Below are positions 9,224-23,400 of a stretch of 64,000 nt of DNA, piece by piece (position 1 is the first letter of the stretch; each line of letters begins with the position of its first letter). Origin of the DNA: Polystyrenella longa (GTDB lineage Bacteria > Planctomycetota > Planctomycetia > Planctomycetales > Planctomycetaceae); NCBI RefSeq assembly GCF_007750395.1, contig NZ_CP036281.1, positions 5,727,001-5,791,000 of the forward strand, read 5' to 3'. The notes below the pieces were generated by a model. It made no database searches, had not been told where the DNA came from, and saw only the letters and a program-made list of their open reading frames with translations. The translations under genes and the position numbers were made by a program.

Positions 9224-10118
9224 GAGGCAGTTTCAAAACCATAGAGATACTGAACAGTTTGGCCTGTTGATTGCATTGTCACGTCTCCTGAAAGGAGACT
9301 TAACAATGGACATGACGCTGGAACTGTACCCCTCACTCGAACGGTATCTCGCAGCGTCCAGGACGGACTGTGTTACGGAACTCACTGATGAGCAATGGCT
9401 GTTGATCGAAGACCTCTTTCCCTGGGAGGGGCCCACTCGAGCGGGGGGGCGGCCGCAGGCACCACCTCGGGAATGCTTGGAAGGCATTCTGTGGGTGCTG
9501 CGAACCGGCGCTCGATGGAAAGATTTACCAAAATCGTTTCCCTCTTTTACAACCTGCTGGAGACGTTTCAAAGAGTGGACCGAATCGGGAGTATTTCGAC
9601 TCGCCTGGGAACGGCTCGCAGAGAAACTCCAACGGGAGGGAGAACTCGATTGGTCCGAAGGAATGGCCGAAGGGACGTTTGCCCCTGCTAAAAAAGGGGG
9701 GAATGTGTTGGCCCGTCCAAATGTGGCAAGGGCTCCAAGATCATGCTGTTCGTTGATGGACACGGAACACCGCTGAGTGCAGAGGTTCACAGTGCTTCTC
9801 CCTAGGAAGTGAAACTGAGTGAATCGTTGCTCGACCATACCGTTATTCCTTATCGTAATCCAGAGCGATTGCTTTATGATAAATCGCCGACATTGATGCC
9901 CTTCGTCATCGACTCTTCTGGTGGCGAGGAATTGAATTAGTCACGCCCCACAAAAGAATCGTAAGAAGAAACCGACTCAAGATGGTCGAGCCTTACGCCG
10001 CTACCGCAAACGCTGGAAAGTCGAACTAGAACCGATAATTATTGCGATTCGTTTGATGTCCTCTCCGAAATCCTGGAAAGCGATGTCAATTTTGCAACCG
10101 ATTGAAAAGATATGCCTC
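9224..10118 (+). mobile_element. IS5-family insertion sequence, degenerate
   Basis: The left end begins GAGGCAGTTTCAAAACC (9224). A weaker inverted match, GATTGAAAAGATATGCCTC, ends at about 10118, giving an element of about 895 bp, within the IS5 range. The transposase starts at 9306 and is broken. The right terminal repeat has diverged, so the exact boundary and any target duplication are uncertain. Confidence 0.6.
9306..10095 (+). pseudogene. IS5-family DDE transposase, frameshifted and interrupted by stops
   Basis: The ATG at 9306 follows AAAGGAGACTTAAC, a good ribosome-binding site, so the longer upstream reading was not used. The N-terminal half is intact: ELTDEQWLLIEDLFPWEG, GRPQAPPRECLEGILWVLRT, then GARWKDLPKSFPSFTTCWRR and WTESGVFRLAWERL, all diagnostic of IS5/IS427-group transposases. 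At about 9700 the frame shifts. The continuation is PSKCGKGSKIMLFVDGHGTP then LSAEVHSASP, an in-frame TAG (9803-9805), then ESLLDHTVIPYRNPERLLYD with further frame breaks and a decayed LRRYRKRWKVE (9993-10025). The element is therefore inactive on its own. Confidence 0.85.
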
Positions 10119-10169
10119 GTCTGAATCGAATTCGGTATCGACATATTTGATCTTGACTTGCGATGGTGG

Positions 10170-10262
10170 CTTTCAGCCATTCCGTTCTTTCCTGAGAAAG
10201 CAGGATAAAGTCAAACCGCTATGCCTTACCCTAATAAGCCTGAACATGAACGGCGAACTTAA
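10170..10262 (+). pseudogene. Fragment of integrase-core transposase
   Basis: The plus strand reads FQPFRSFLRKQDKVKPLCLT then LISLNMNGEL. This aligns without gaps to FQPLRGFLKKQTQIDPVPLP then PKSPNMNAYL in the fragment at 45020-45376, at both DNA and protein level. It is a small relic of the same element family. The SPNMNAYLERF block is normally the third-acidic-residue region of the DDE core. Confidence 0.55.
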
Positions 10263-11434
10263 TAAAATAGACGCTACGTCTAAAAGGTGTAAATTGGGAG
10301 GCAGAACTGTCCTCTTCTGCCAACACTTATTGGGAAGAACGTTAAAAGGGTAGATTACTTAACGCCAGTGCACAACATGACAAGAGTGCGAAAAGAGAAG
10401 TATCCAATGAGACTTATCGGTCTTGTATTACAGACTTCACTGCAGCCACAACCGAATTCCAGGATAGGTCCTAATTCACAGTATCTGATGATAAGTTTGA
10501 TGGACTCGTCTGAAACGTTGAACGCATAGAACTCTTCGGTGGCCTATTCGAGTATCACTTTTGCGATGCTAACGCTCTTCATCTTTCAGCGATTAAGTAG
10601 CCTGAAGACCCCATGCTTCCAGAGTACCCAGACTGTTGTTATTGATTTTCAGAAACATCAAAGCAAATTAATTATCAGTGTCGGGTAAGACACATCCCAA
10701 GATGTTTGTCATTGCCGTCTGCCAATATTCATTCGTAGCTTTGTTCGATTGTATTTACGATACCGAGTTCGGCTTACTTAAAGCATTGCTGTGTGACGAG
10801 TAATTATATTAAATTAAATATTCCTTTAAACATATGAAATGTGGTTGATCTTTTTTTGAATAACAATTATCTGTGGGAGTGTCTTGATTTCACATCTCAT
10901 TTATTCAAGCATCTTCTCTATTCTTGAATTTGCATTATTCTGCAGTCTCCTCACACTTCTGATTAATATTTTGTTGGCCATGATTTCTCGTTTGCAAATA
11001 TCTCCAGAGTCAAATCGTACTTCATACCCTTCGCCAACCAGTTGTGTGATGGACTAATATTCTGTTTTACATTGGCGACAACTTCACCTTGTCGCTCGTC
11101 ACTACCATCCTGTTGTGAGTGATACTCAGGGTTATCTCGAAGAAGAATTGAATTCGACGAAGGTGGCACATTCGTGTTTATCTTAATCGGCTTCATTCAT
11201 CTTCATCAACAAATGATTGTTTTATGCTGCCTAACTCTCTTCTAGCTGACACTCTTTGTCTCAGCATGTTTCAAATACATATCACTACTTAAATAATTGA
11301 TTTCAAGAACGTGCATTGATGTTTCTTCTCTGAGGATTCTCGTGTACCAGTTCTCTCCAATTCATTGCGCCTGTTGGTCGACAAATGCGTCGATGGTACG
11401 CGCCGAGTCCCCGCCCTCCCTTCAAGTTGAATTC

Positions 11435-11451
11435 GATCAAGGACTACCCTG
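11435..11451 (+). promoter_or_regulatory. Ribosome-binding site of the 27-kb gene
   Basis: CAAGGA lies 9 bases before the ATG at 11452. The basic N-terminus that follows and the LEPR-XLL motif at residues 39-48 agree with this start. Confidence 0.6.
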
Positions 11452-14400
11452 ATGAAGCCATTCTTCTGGTTCGAATCATTGCGTAACAAGCTTAGAAACA
11501 ACACTGAAAAGCGAAAAGTACTTAAGAGACACCGTGTTGATCACAAGCAGATTCCTGCTTCTGTCGAAAGCTTAGAGGAGCGACTGCTGCTGTCTGTTAC
11601 CACGACAGATATTGATCCGAATCCAGCGGACACTTCGACTTCTGCAACGTCGAATGTCTCTCCAGAATCGATTGACCTGCAGCTTCTTCTGAACCAATCG
11701 ATAACGGAAACTGTAACGCTCACATTGCCCACGGGGGGAATTGGGGAAGAAGATCCACAGGTTCCAACGGCGGATGTTATTTTTGTTGTCGACGAATCAG
11801 CTTCGATGGGAGGAGAGCATTCGTGGATCTCTGAAATGGTTCTGGACTTAGAGACCGCTTTGGAAGACCAGGGAATCTTTAATAATCGATTCGCCTTAGT
11901 TGGATATCTCGACAAGGGAAGCGTGTTCAACATGGCTCCCTCAGTTGATCAGATCTCGATTTATGATGAATCGGGAGCAATTGTCGATAAAGGTACTGTC
12001 AAAAGAGAATACAGGGATGACGGTTCGGGAAATGTCGGGTATGTACGGGCAGAGTTCAACCTTCCTGCTGACGGAACATACTACGCTGTTCTTAATACCC
12101 AGCAGTTGGATTTATTAGGTGAAGTGTCAATTGAAGCGGAGAATTACAAAACAGCCACAACCGGTTCGTTGGGAGACACTTGGACGGTTGAAGACAACTA
12201 CGTCGCTTCAAGTGGTCAGCAAATCGCGTCAGGTCCGGATAATGGAACATCGTATGGTTCGGGGTCGGTGAACAATGCCCCGCGATTAGATTATGATATT
12301 AATTTTGATGAAGCAGATTCCTACTACGTCTGGATACGCGGAGAACGACCTGACACGAATGGCGATCAGATCCATTTTGGGCTGAACGGATCACGAATCA
12401 GCAGTATCAATAGTTTCAACTTTTGGGAAAATAATCTGGGGTGGGCAGAAGCCGGAACACGGATCACGGTTCCTTCCACGGGAATCCATACATTAAATTT
12501 ATGGATGGGCGAAGATGGGATCAACATTGATAAGATCGTGCTGACTAAAGATCCTAACTTTAACCCAACTGGTCAAGGACCAAGTGAGTCGGTACAGGAT
12601 CAGAACGGTGTGTTTCTGCAAAACACGAGTTCACACGAGTATGGCTTCTATCTTGAAGATAACTCTGCGGCCATTACCAATGCGGCATTGAGTTTTGATA
12701 CGGCGTATCAAGGTGTAACGACAAAGGCAGGGATCGATCACACTTACTCATTCACTACTGGGTCCACAACCGATCTTCTTTTCGAGCCGCTCTCAAACGA
12801 CGAGAACTATGAATGGTCGTTGAGTGGCCCCAGCGGTGAGATTGTGGCAGACAAAGGGTTCAATTTAGCCGACACTTTACTTTCAGCAACGGCATCCGGA
12901 ACCTATACATTAACGATTCGAGCAACAGGACCAACAAATGGCCCTTACGGTTTCAGGCTGGTTGACCTCACGACTCCCGCTTCGCTGACTACAGGCACCA
13001 CGACGACAGCAACGCTTGATCCCGTTGCAGAGTCTAAAGTCTACTCCTTAGCGATGGTAGCAGGGAGTCAGTATTACTTTAATGAAACTGGTTGGGATGG
13101 CACTGCGAATGCGCGCTGGAGATTGGTGGATGACAATGGCGCAGTCTTATTTGATTCAAGCTTAAGTGATGATCACGATCTGATCACAGCAACCAGCACC
13201 GCGACGCATTATTTAATCGTTGAAGGTGACATTCATGAAACAGCCTCAACCGCACGAAGTTTCACGTTTACTGTTGAGGACCTCGGTTCTGTTTCCAGCG
13301 CGACTCAAGCGTTAACCTTGGGAACGGCCATCAACAGTTCACTCACCCAGATTGGAGAACAGGCGCATTATACATTTACGTTAGCAAGTGATGCTCTTCT
13401 TTATTTTGATTCCCTTACTAACTCAACGTACCTGAATTGGTCATTGACTGGCCCTAGCGGTGAGATTGTTGTTAATCAGGATTTCACTGGCGGCAATCAA
13501 GTCCTGAATCTGTCGAGCGGAAACTATACCTTAACAGTCGATGGTACCGAAACGGCAATCGGGAGTTTCCATTTCAACTTACAGAGTTTGTCGACACTTG
13601 CGACCACAATGACGCCCGGAATCGCCGTTACTGACACGTTAGATCCCGAAACAGAATCGCATGTTTATCAGTTCAGCGCTGCAACGGGGGGAATGTACTC
13701 GTTTGATAGTCAGAGCTGGACCGGTTCAGCCAATGCGAGTTGGAAACTCGTTGACCCCTACGGAAACATTCTTTTCGACGAAACGCTCGATACCGATGTA
13801 AGTACGCTTCACTTCCATGAAGGAGGAACGTACTCATTGATCGTTGAAGGAGACGAAGCAGAAACCAGCACAACTCCAGGATACACGATTAATATTGTCG
13901 CACATGGAACAGACACTTCCACACCGGCCCCACTCGATCTATCTCAGGTCGTAAGTGGTGACATTAGCGCGAGCAATGAACAAGACACCTTCACTTTTAC
14001 TGTTGCATCAGCGGGCCTGTTTGCCTTTGATGCTCTCACAGACAACGGTCCTGTGCGTTGGTCTTTAACCGGATCGACTAGTGGTACAGTGGTGTCGAAC
14101 CGTTTGTTCTCTGCTTCAAACGGAAAGAATGTCTCTGATGCCAATGCGACCCTGAATCTTGCGGCCGAAACATACACCTTAACGATTGATGCTGACACAG
14201 ACGTGACAGGAGACTACGCGTTCGCGCTGATTGATTTGGGGGCATCGGCGACCACATTGACTGCGGGAACGGCCCTAAATCCGCGATTCAACTCGCACGC
14301 CATCAAACCTTACAAGTTCACAGCGACCGCAAATGATCGATTGCATCTTCTACTCAACAACTGGACCGGAACAACGGAATCGCAATGGCGTGTTGTCGAT

Positions 14401-17400
14401 GACGCAGGGACCGTGGTGGCTTCCGCCGATTTGAACCAGGGAACGGGGGCAATCACACTGACTGCGGGCGGAACGTATTACTTACTGCTTGAGGGGGATC
14501 AATCGGAAACGGTTTTGAACAGCAGTGTCAATGTTGAGATAGAACTCGAAGAAGTTACCACAAGCGCTACGCTTGTTATGAGTACTCCAACGACGGGAAA
14601 CATCGCTAGCGTTGGAGACAAACACGAATACACATTCACCGGCACCGAAGGCGATACAGTCTTAGTCGACTTCACTTCTGCCGCGACGACCGACCACCAG
14701 ATAACTCTTCGTGGACCCAACGGCGAAACACTGTTTGTGAGTAACAGTCATCCGGCTAATGTTGGTATCCAGGTTACCGATCTGGAATTGAGTGAAACCG
14801 GTACGTATCAACTCGTCATCAGTGCTGAAGATAGTTCGACAGGTGCGTATGAGTTTCAAGTATCAGTGCGTGACGACCTGCAAATGGACCACGAGGTTAA
14901 AGGCGTTTACGATTCGTTCTACACACGTGAAGTCTTTAAATTCAACGGACTGGAAGGGCAGTCGATCCAACTCAAAATGGATGCCTGGGGAACGGCTGCA
15001 GACTTTGGCTACGCTGCCAAGCGGCTGTCAACTTTAGGTGGAGACGAGGATGGGTATAACGCCATTGAACTCGGGCTCAATTTACTGGATTTCCGTGAAG
15101 ATGCCTCAAAGCATATTATTCTGATTACGGATGAAGACCGCGACAACTTTGACAACAATCTCACGGCGAGTACCCTTCAAGCTGATTTGGAAGCTCAGGG
15201 AATTAATCTGCATTCAATTCTAAATATGCAGATAGATTCGACAGATCAAGTCGATCTGGCTCTTGGAGTGAATGGTGATTCCCCCGATTCCAGAGCCTAT
15301 TTCCCAGACGGAAATGGGGGTTACATATCTGAACCGAGTGGCGGAGTTACATTTAATCGCTATTCATCCCCTTCCTATGAATACACCAGTAATGTCGATA
15401 CGCAAGTCGATTACATCAACCCCACACTGGCTGTTGAAGGAACAATATGGGACTTGCGTCAACTCCGTTCAGGAGGAACCTTGGGAACCACATTCGCCAC
15501 GGCCTTGTCGTTTCAGGAGGCGTTTGTTGATGTAATCACTGAGGAAGTCGCCGATCATTATTATTCGCTTGCACTCTCTAAATCAGGCGTCGACTTTGCT
15601 TTTAGCGCAGCAACCTTCACTGAAGAAACGGTCTCATTTGATGTCACTTTCACTGAAAATGGGGCGTCGCATATCTTTGACTTGCAGTTCATTCAAAGTG
15701 GTGACACGGCCAACCCGTTTGGCTCGTTGCCCGTTTCACTGACCTCTAATTACGTCAAGTTGGCAGAAGAGGCTGACTTCAATACAGCTTATTCCGACAC
15801 CTTTACGCTCGACAGCGGAACAAATGCACTGGCTCTGAGGTTTAATAACCTGAACTTTGATACGTCGACAGTAGATGAAATCAACGATGCGTTCGAGTTG
15901 GCGTTAGTTGATTCAAATGGTGACCCTGTCGTAGGCACGATTTTACAGAATCGGGATGCCTTCTTTAATTACACCGAAGGAGAAACACCCAATTATGGTA
16001 ACGGGGTCTTATTCGAAACAGATATCTCGAACAGTTTTTCTACGGTCACGGTTGATGTTTCGCACCTGACTGCAGGAACATCCCTAACCCTGATCGCACG
16101 ACTGGTTAACGATGACAACGACAGCACCACCTCTGTGATCATCGATCCTCGTTTGCTTCAATTAGATGTTTCGCCAGTTGTAAATCCAACGACGACATCA
16201 CCCACCGAAGCCAATAATACTCCTCAGACCATTTATCCTGCACGGATGGAAGATGTCACCGACTTGACAACTTCCTCGTATCGGGCGACTTCATTCAATG
16301 AAGAGACCGACGTACTCTACAGTGCAGTCGAAATCGAAAATACGTCGGCCGAAATATTACGCGGCCCAATCCTGATCGGCGTACAAAATATTTCAAATGT
16401 AAATGTATCACTGACCAATATTGATGGCACGCTTCCTGATGGAACACCTTATTACGACATCTCACATCTGTTGACTGGAGATGTGTGGGATCCAACCGAA
16501 GTTTTAAGTGGGTTCTCTTTACAGTTTACTAATTCAAATCAGGTTCAATTCGATTTCGATCTCGTAGTCTACGCTGACTACATGGAAACGATCACCGGTG
16601 CACCAACTGTCAATGAAGGATCGACATACACCCTCAATCTTGCAGTGAGCGACTTTAATGTGAGTTCCTGGGTGATCGACTGGGGTGACGGAGGGAGCTC
16701 GACGATCACGGGCGGCACACTCACCGCGACGCATACCTATGCAGACGGACCCAACAATTACACGATTACGAGTACCGCGTCAGACGGAACATTGATAGTT
16801 GACACCAATGACCTGTCGGTCGCTGTGGCCAATGTCGACCCAGTATTGACCATCAGTGGAGCCCAGTCTGTCGTTCAAGACTCAACTTATCCTCTCGGCT
16901 TAAGTGTTACGGATCCGGGCGACGACACTCTCACTGAATGGGTAATCGACTGGGGAGACGGGACTTCACCGCAGACGATTCCTGGCACTTCGCTGGCTGT
17001 GGATCATGTTTTCACCTCACCAGGAGCCTATACGATCACGGCAACTGCCTCCGATGAAGACGGAACCTACTCTTCGAATTCCCTGATTGTTCAGGTTGGC
17101 GAAGTCTTTCTGATTGAGAATAGTCATTTTGTTGTTGAGCACCGTTACGAGTTTACGTTGGATGAATCGACTGCAGCCGTTGAAGTTCAAACTTATGATC
17201 TTTTCTTTGACACGAATGATCTCATTTCGATCAATGATGCATTCGAGTTGGCGTTGGTGGATAGTGAAGGCGACTCTGTTGTGGGAACGATCATTGCAGG
17301 ACGCGATGCGTTTTATAATCAAACCGAAGGAGAACTTCGACGTTTAGGCGGAGGAGCACATTACAATGCGGGAACTGGAGCGGTGACTATCGATGTCAGT

Positions 17401-20400
17401 CATCTCGCGGTGGGCACAGAACTTACCTTGATCGCTCGCCTCGTGAACAACGATGATGACACGACGACATCGGTAGGGCTTGGTGAAGACCTGACATTTC
17501 TCACAGTTTCCCCCGTCGTAGGCCCAACGACGACGACTCCTATTCCTGTTGAAACTCTCAGTCAAGCTATCAACCTGAATGAACTAGACGATGTCACTAA
17601 CAGCATTGGGGTTGCTTACACCGTTACTTCATTCAATGAAGAAACCGACCGATTGACAACCGGAATTCAACTGACCAATGAGGGTACCTATTCGGTGCGT
17701 GGGCCGCTTTTGATGGGGATTAATGGGATCACCGCTGCTCACGTTCGTCTGGAAAATGCGGATGTCGTTGGTCCAGACGGAACACGATATTATGACCTCA
17801 GTCAGTATCTGTTTGATGAACAGGATTCCTGGTTTGAACCGAGTGAGACAACAACTGAAGAAATATTCCTGACTTTCTTCAACCCTAACCACAACCAGTT
17901 TGATTACGACATCGTTGTTCTGGCGAAGCTGAATTCGGCGCCACTCTTCACAACAAGCCCGGTTGTCGAGGTGATTGCAGGCGAAGATTACAGTTACGAT
18001 TCTGATGCGGTTGATCCAGAAGAAGATGAGGTGACTTATAGCCTCGTTTCCGGGCCGACTGGTTTGACCATTGATGAGACCACTGGGATTGTTTCTTGGA
18101 CGACTTCGCTTACCGATGCAAATTCAATCGAATCGGTTGTGATCCAAGCTCAAGATCCTTACGCGGGAACAACAACTCAGGAATTCTCGATTCATGTTCG
18201 TGATACAGTTGCGAATCGCCCTCCCCGTTTCACTTCGATTCCGGTACTTGATGCATATGTGGGCCTGGAATACACTTACCAGGCAACAGCTGATGACCCT
18301 GACGGGGATTCCCTTGTGTTTGCAGGTTACGAGATTCCCGGTGGTGATTTCACCGTAGGAACTAATGGGGCCGTTATCTGGACTCCAACGCCGGATGATA
18401 TCGATCAGTATTTTGATGTTGAATTACAGGTAGACGATGGGAATGGAGGCTCGGCCCGTCAAGCTTATCAGATCCTGGTGCACGCCAACCCGGCCAACCA
18501 TGATCCGATCATTGTCAGCGACCCTCAGACGGAACATCGACTTCCCGCTCCAAGGAATGCGGCGACGGGGACCGTGTCTCCCGAACTGATTAGCTTATTG
18601 CTCGAAGAAGGGGAAACGAGCATCGAGCCCGTTTTCTATACGTCACCGGTCGGGGAACTGAGCCAGGCGACTGACGTTGTGTTCATCGTTGATGAATCGG
18701 GATCGATGACCGACGAACACGATTGGTTGGGGGAAATGATCAACCAGCTGGATAGTCATTTAAATTCCGAAGGAATTTCCCCCAATTACTACGGTTTAGT
18801 TGGTTACCTCGGAACGGGGCGCGCCATCACCAATGAAGAGCCATACCGAATTCGCATTTATGACAACAACAATGTCCTGGTTCAGGATCTCGACATTAAT
18901 GCGTCATATTTGTCACCTGATATCGTCCTGCCCACCGACGGCATTTATACCATCGTAGTAGACACGGAGGGCGCCGCGGGGCTCACCAATACAAACTTTA
19001 TCCTGACCAGCATCACTGACGAGCCGGTCACCACCTCCGGACTTGATACGACCTACAGTGGTTCCATTACCGGAGTGGAAACGGTCACCGTCAATTTCGC
19101 CGCGTCCGCCGGACAGGAAATCTTCATCGATACAACGGACGTTGATGACAGCATCGTGCTGTACGACATCGTCCATGAATCGGGTAAAATCGCGATGGCC
19201 GATCAGGACGCGTCGGTCGATAGTGGTGTCTTCAGCATTCCTCGCTCTGGCAACTACACCCTGACACTGAAAACGTCCGATGGAACCAGTACGGGTGACT
19301 ACGCGTTCCGACTGGTGGACCTGACGAACGCTTCCACGATTGATACCAGTTGGTCCGCGGGGACGCTGTCGGGAACGCTCGAGACCGGCTATGAAGCCGA
19401 ATACTATCAGTTTGCGGGCGAAGTGGGCGACTTCCTGCAGCTCGATTCCCGATCGACGGGTGCAGACACCGCCGACATTACGTTGATCAGCCCCAGCGGG
19501 TCGATTTTGCTCGATGGCGTGGACGCTAACAGCGATGCGGGGCTGACCATTCTTCCGGAAGAAGGGACCTACCTGGTCGTCGTTTCGAATAGCTCCGCAG
19601 TGTCGGCCAGTTATGAATTCAAATTAAATGACCTAAGCACGGTCCCCACGATCGATTTTAACACAACGATTACAGGTACGTTCGATACCGTTGCCAGCAC
19701 GAACATCGTGAAGTTCGACGCGAGTGCCGAGGAACTGATTGACTTCGACGTCACTGCAAGAACGGGGGCTGCGAATGCGACGTGGGAACTCCTCTCACCT
19801 TATGGAGCGTCTCTCTTCTCCGGAGAGTTCAGCTCGGCAAGCACTTCCGATCAGACCGTCTTCGCAACGCATGACGGCACCTACTATTTGTTGCTCAAGA
19901 GCTCTCCGCTGGACGCGGCCGGGGGCACCTATGACTTCCAGATGACGACTCAGTCGGTCACTTCGACTGGAATGAGCCTCGGCACACTGGTCAGCGACAC
20001 AATCAGCGCCCCGGGCGAATACGACCTACACACTTTCACCCTGTCGGAAACCAAGCTCGTCTATTTTGATTCCCGCACGAATGATCCCTTACTCAACTGG
20101 AGTCTCACCGGCCCTGGGGGAACGATTGTGGATCGCGTGCGACTGTCGGAAGCGGACGGAAAGTATCTCCCGAACGATGAAGCGGCCCTGGAATTAACGG
20201 CGGGCACGTATGTCGTCAAAATCGCCGGCAACGGTTATTCAACCGGTGACTATGAGTTCAACCTGGTCGATCTCCATACGGCAAACAGCGCCGTATTCAA
20301 TGAAAATACGTACCTGACCCTCTCTCCCGGAGACAGGTCTGCTTTCCGGAAGTTTTCCGCAACCGCGGGCGACAAACTTCTCTTCGAATCCATCTCAGCG

Positions 20401-23400
20401 ACCGCCAATCGTGGCTACTGGCGATTGATTGACCCCAACGGAGAGGTCGTATTTACTCGCAAAGGGGAAGCGCACGGTGGCTATCACGAACTCACCGAGA
20501 CCGGCATCTACACTGTCCTGATTGAAGGACGAGGCAGCAACACGGTCAACTTTAACTTCAACTTCAAGATCACGCCCATCTACATGCAGGGGACGCCATT
20601 GACCTTGGGCGCGACGACATCCGGGGCAATCTCCGTGAGTGGTGAACACGACATCTACACCTTCACCCTCACTCAGGATGCGCTCGCTCATTTTGACCCC
20701 CTGACAGCAGATACGAGTCTGGAATGGACGTTGTTCGGCCCGAACGGAATCGTCAATAACCAATCGTACAACTTTGCTGCCTACGATGACGACTATCACC
20801 AACATGAGAGTGAAGTCAACAGCAAGGTCCTCCTCGATTTGTTACCCGGCAACTATACCTTAATGATAAAAGATGCGGGCTCGGGCACTCCCTCTTATAG
20901 TTTCGCGCTGCGTGATCTGTGGTCCGAAACGATCAGCTCCGCCACTGTCGATGGCCAGACTATCAATGGGACACTGGACCCGGGCAACGGTACCGACTTC
21001 TACAAAATCAGTGCCACGGCGGGTGACCGGCTCGATTTCGTCAACAGCGGGGACTTTTACGATTACATTCGGCTGCTCGATCCGGATGGGAATATCGTTG
21101 TCGATACGAACGCCAATGCAGACTTCCTGTACACGGCAGAGAAGACAGGCGACTACCTCTACCTGCTCGAAGGGGATGCTTACAACAGTGCAACTGTCTC
21201 CTATTCGTTTTCCGTCGATTTGTATGTGCCACCCGGACCGGGTGGAGGCGGGTCGCCCACCGTCACGACTTCGTCGCTGACGTTAGACACCAATGTGTCC
21301 GATTCAGTCGCCACAGACGAAGTCAATGAATACACCTTCACCTTGGGCGGCGCGAAGTCTCTCTACTTCGATGCCCGCACTTCATCTGCTGATTTGAGCT
21401 GGACACTGAGTTCGACGAACGGGGGTGACATCGTCATCAATCGCTCGTTCAACCAGAGCAACGCGGACGACATCTCCGGACTTGATGTTATGCTGAATCT
21501 CCCGGCGGACGATTATACCTTGACGATTTCGAACAGCGGCTCATCCACACTCACCTATGATTTCGGCTTGCTCGATCTCGCGAGTGCGACGTCGCACGAC
21601 ATCAACTCTTCCAGCCACGTAGAATACGATCTCTCAACCGGTTATTCGACCGATATTTTTTCCTTCAGCGCGACAGCCGGGGATATCTTCACTTTCTCAA
21701 GCCAGGATCCCGGTGGGGGTGGGACGCTCGATGACGGATTATTGCGTGTCGTCGAACCGAATGGAAACGTTGTTCTAGAGGTGAATTACGACAGCAGCCA
21801 TACCGGGTTTGTGGCGGAAACCACTGGTACCTATTACATCCTCTTCGAAGGAGATGACAGCAACGACGAAACGTACGAACTCACCGCCTATAAAACCGGT
21901 ACCGGAGGGACGGTTCCCAGCCCGACCTCAATCACGGTTGGACAAAATATCGACAGCACTATCTCGGTCGCTAACGAGCAGGACTATTACGAATTCACGT
22001 TGGCCAATGATAGCCTGATTTATTTCGACTCCTTCTCAAACACCTCCTCCATCCGTTGGGATCTCGCGAGCGGTTCCGGACTGACTCTCGATAACTTCAA
22101 TTACTTCTCCGGTTCGGATGCCAATAATGTCAGCGACGCAGAAGTTGTCCGCTCGCTGAAGGCGGGAACTTATCGGATCAAGGTCTTCGGTTCCGGCAGT
22201 TCCACCGGTGACTACTCCTTCACCCTGAAAGCCCTGAGTTCAGGGACTTCCACGTCCGTCGACACCGATGTCACCGGTCTGCTCGATCCGGCCAACAGTA
22301 CAAATATTTACCAATTCAGCGGCACGGCGGGGGATCGTCTCCTCTTTGATGCTCAGGTGATCGGAGCACCAACGGGAGGCAAATGGCGATTGATCGATCC
22401 GGATGGAGCCGTTCTGTTCAACACCAATCGAACTGCCGACTTAGGGGTGGTGGAGCTTAGCAAGACCGGGACGTTCTATCTGCTGATTGAAGGGGCCGTC
22501 AACAATTCACCGACTGGTACAGCCACCTACGAATTTCGAATTCAATCCGAGGTGATTCAGACAACAGCGCTGACGCTGGGAACGACGGTCTCCGATGCGA
22601 TCTCGCAGATCGGTCAGAAGAACGAGTACACCTTCACACTGAACTCTCGCACGAGTCTCTACTTCGACACGTTGACCGAGAACGAACAGCTCTACTGGAA
22701 ACTTACCGGACCCAAAGGTGAAATCGTTCCGCTCACAACGTTTTCGTATGAAGATGATTATCACGGGGACCCCGAATACGATAACCGAAATCTGGTAATC
22801 GACCACACGCAGGTGAAACCTGGGGATTACACGCTGTCAGTTCAAGGGACTTCATCCGGGAATCAGTATTCTACTGGAAATTACAGTTTCAAGCTGTCTG
22901 ATTTGAGTGATTCGAGTTCATCTACTGTCATTTTACCCGGCACCCAGGTGGACCAGACTGCGAGTCCCTCCCCTGCGAACGGGACCGACATTTACCGGTT
23001 CGATGTTCAGGCAGGTGAGTTGTTCCACTTCGATTCGGTATCGGTTACAGGGGATACGAATGGTTTCTGGCGACTGATCGAGCCTTATGGAACGGAAGTC
23101 TTCGAGCTATCTCGAAATGTCGACGATGGCAGCGCTGCGGATCCGATCATTTTGTCGATTCCGGGAACGTACTACCTGCTCGTCGAAGGTCAGGCGGCAG
23201 ATACGGTTGCGACCGATTACAGCTTCAATGTCAAACGGATCGCCGAGCCACAACTGCAACCTTCGCGGGACGCACTCAGCCTAAACCTGGATCAGGAGAT
23301 CAGTGGTACGATTGACCAGGCCAGCGAACCGGTTATTTACTCTTTCAGTGGCACGAAAGGGCAGCGGCTCTTCTACGACGGACTTTCCGGTAACAGCACG

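Larger units (their letters stand above)
10119..11451. other. Long spacer upstream of the giant gene
   Basis: This 1.3-kb AT-rich spacer contains a 90-bp fragment of an integrase-type transposase (10170-10262). A minus-strand open frame at 10963-11196 (77 codons, start ATG at 11196) has no ribosome-binding site and no recognisable motif. I see no clear promoter elements, but the regulatory region of the 27-kb gene must lie here. Confidence 0.5.

Noticed and set aside
9233-9838. Minus-strand open frame of 201 codons over the IS5 transposase
   Set aside because: The plus strand encodes an unmistakable IS5 transposase; the antisense frame has no recognisable features.
10963-11196. 77-codon minus-strand ORF upstream of the giant gene
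   Set aside because: No ribosome-binding site, no motif and no partner; kept only as a remark in the spacer description.
18940-23300. Regularly spaced similar sequences resembling a repeat array
   Set aside because: Spacing of about 300 bases and translation into PPC-like modules show protein-domain repeats, not CRISPR. No short identical direct repeats with unique spacers were seen anywhere in the window.
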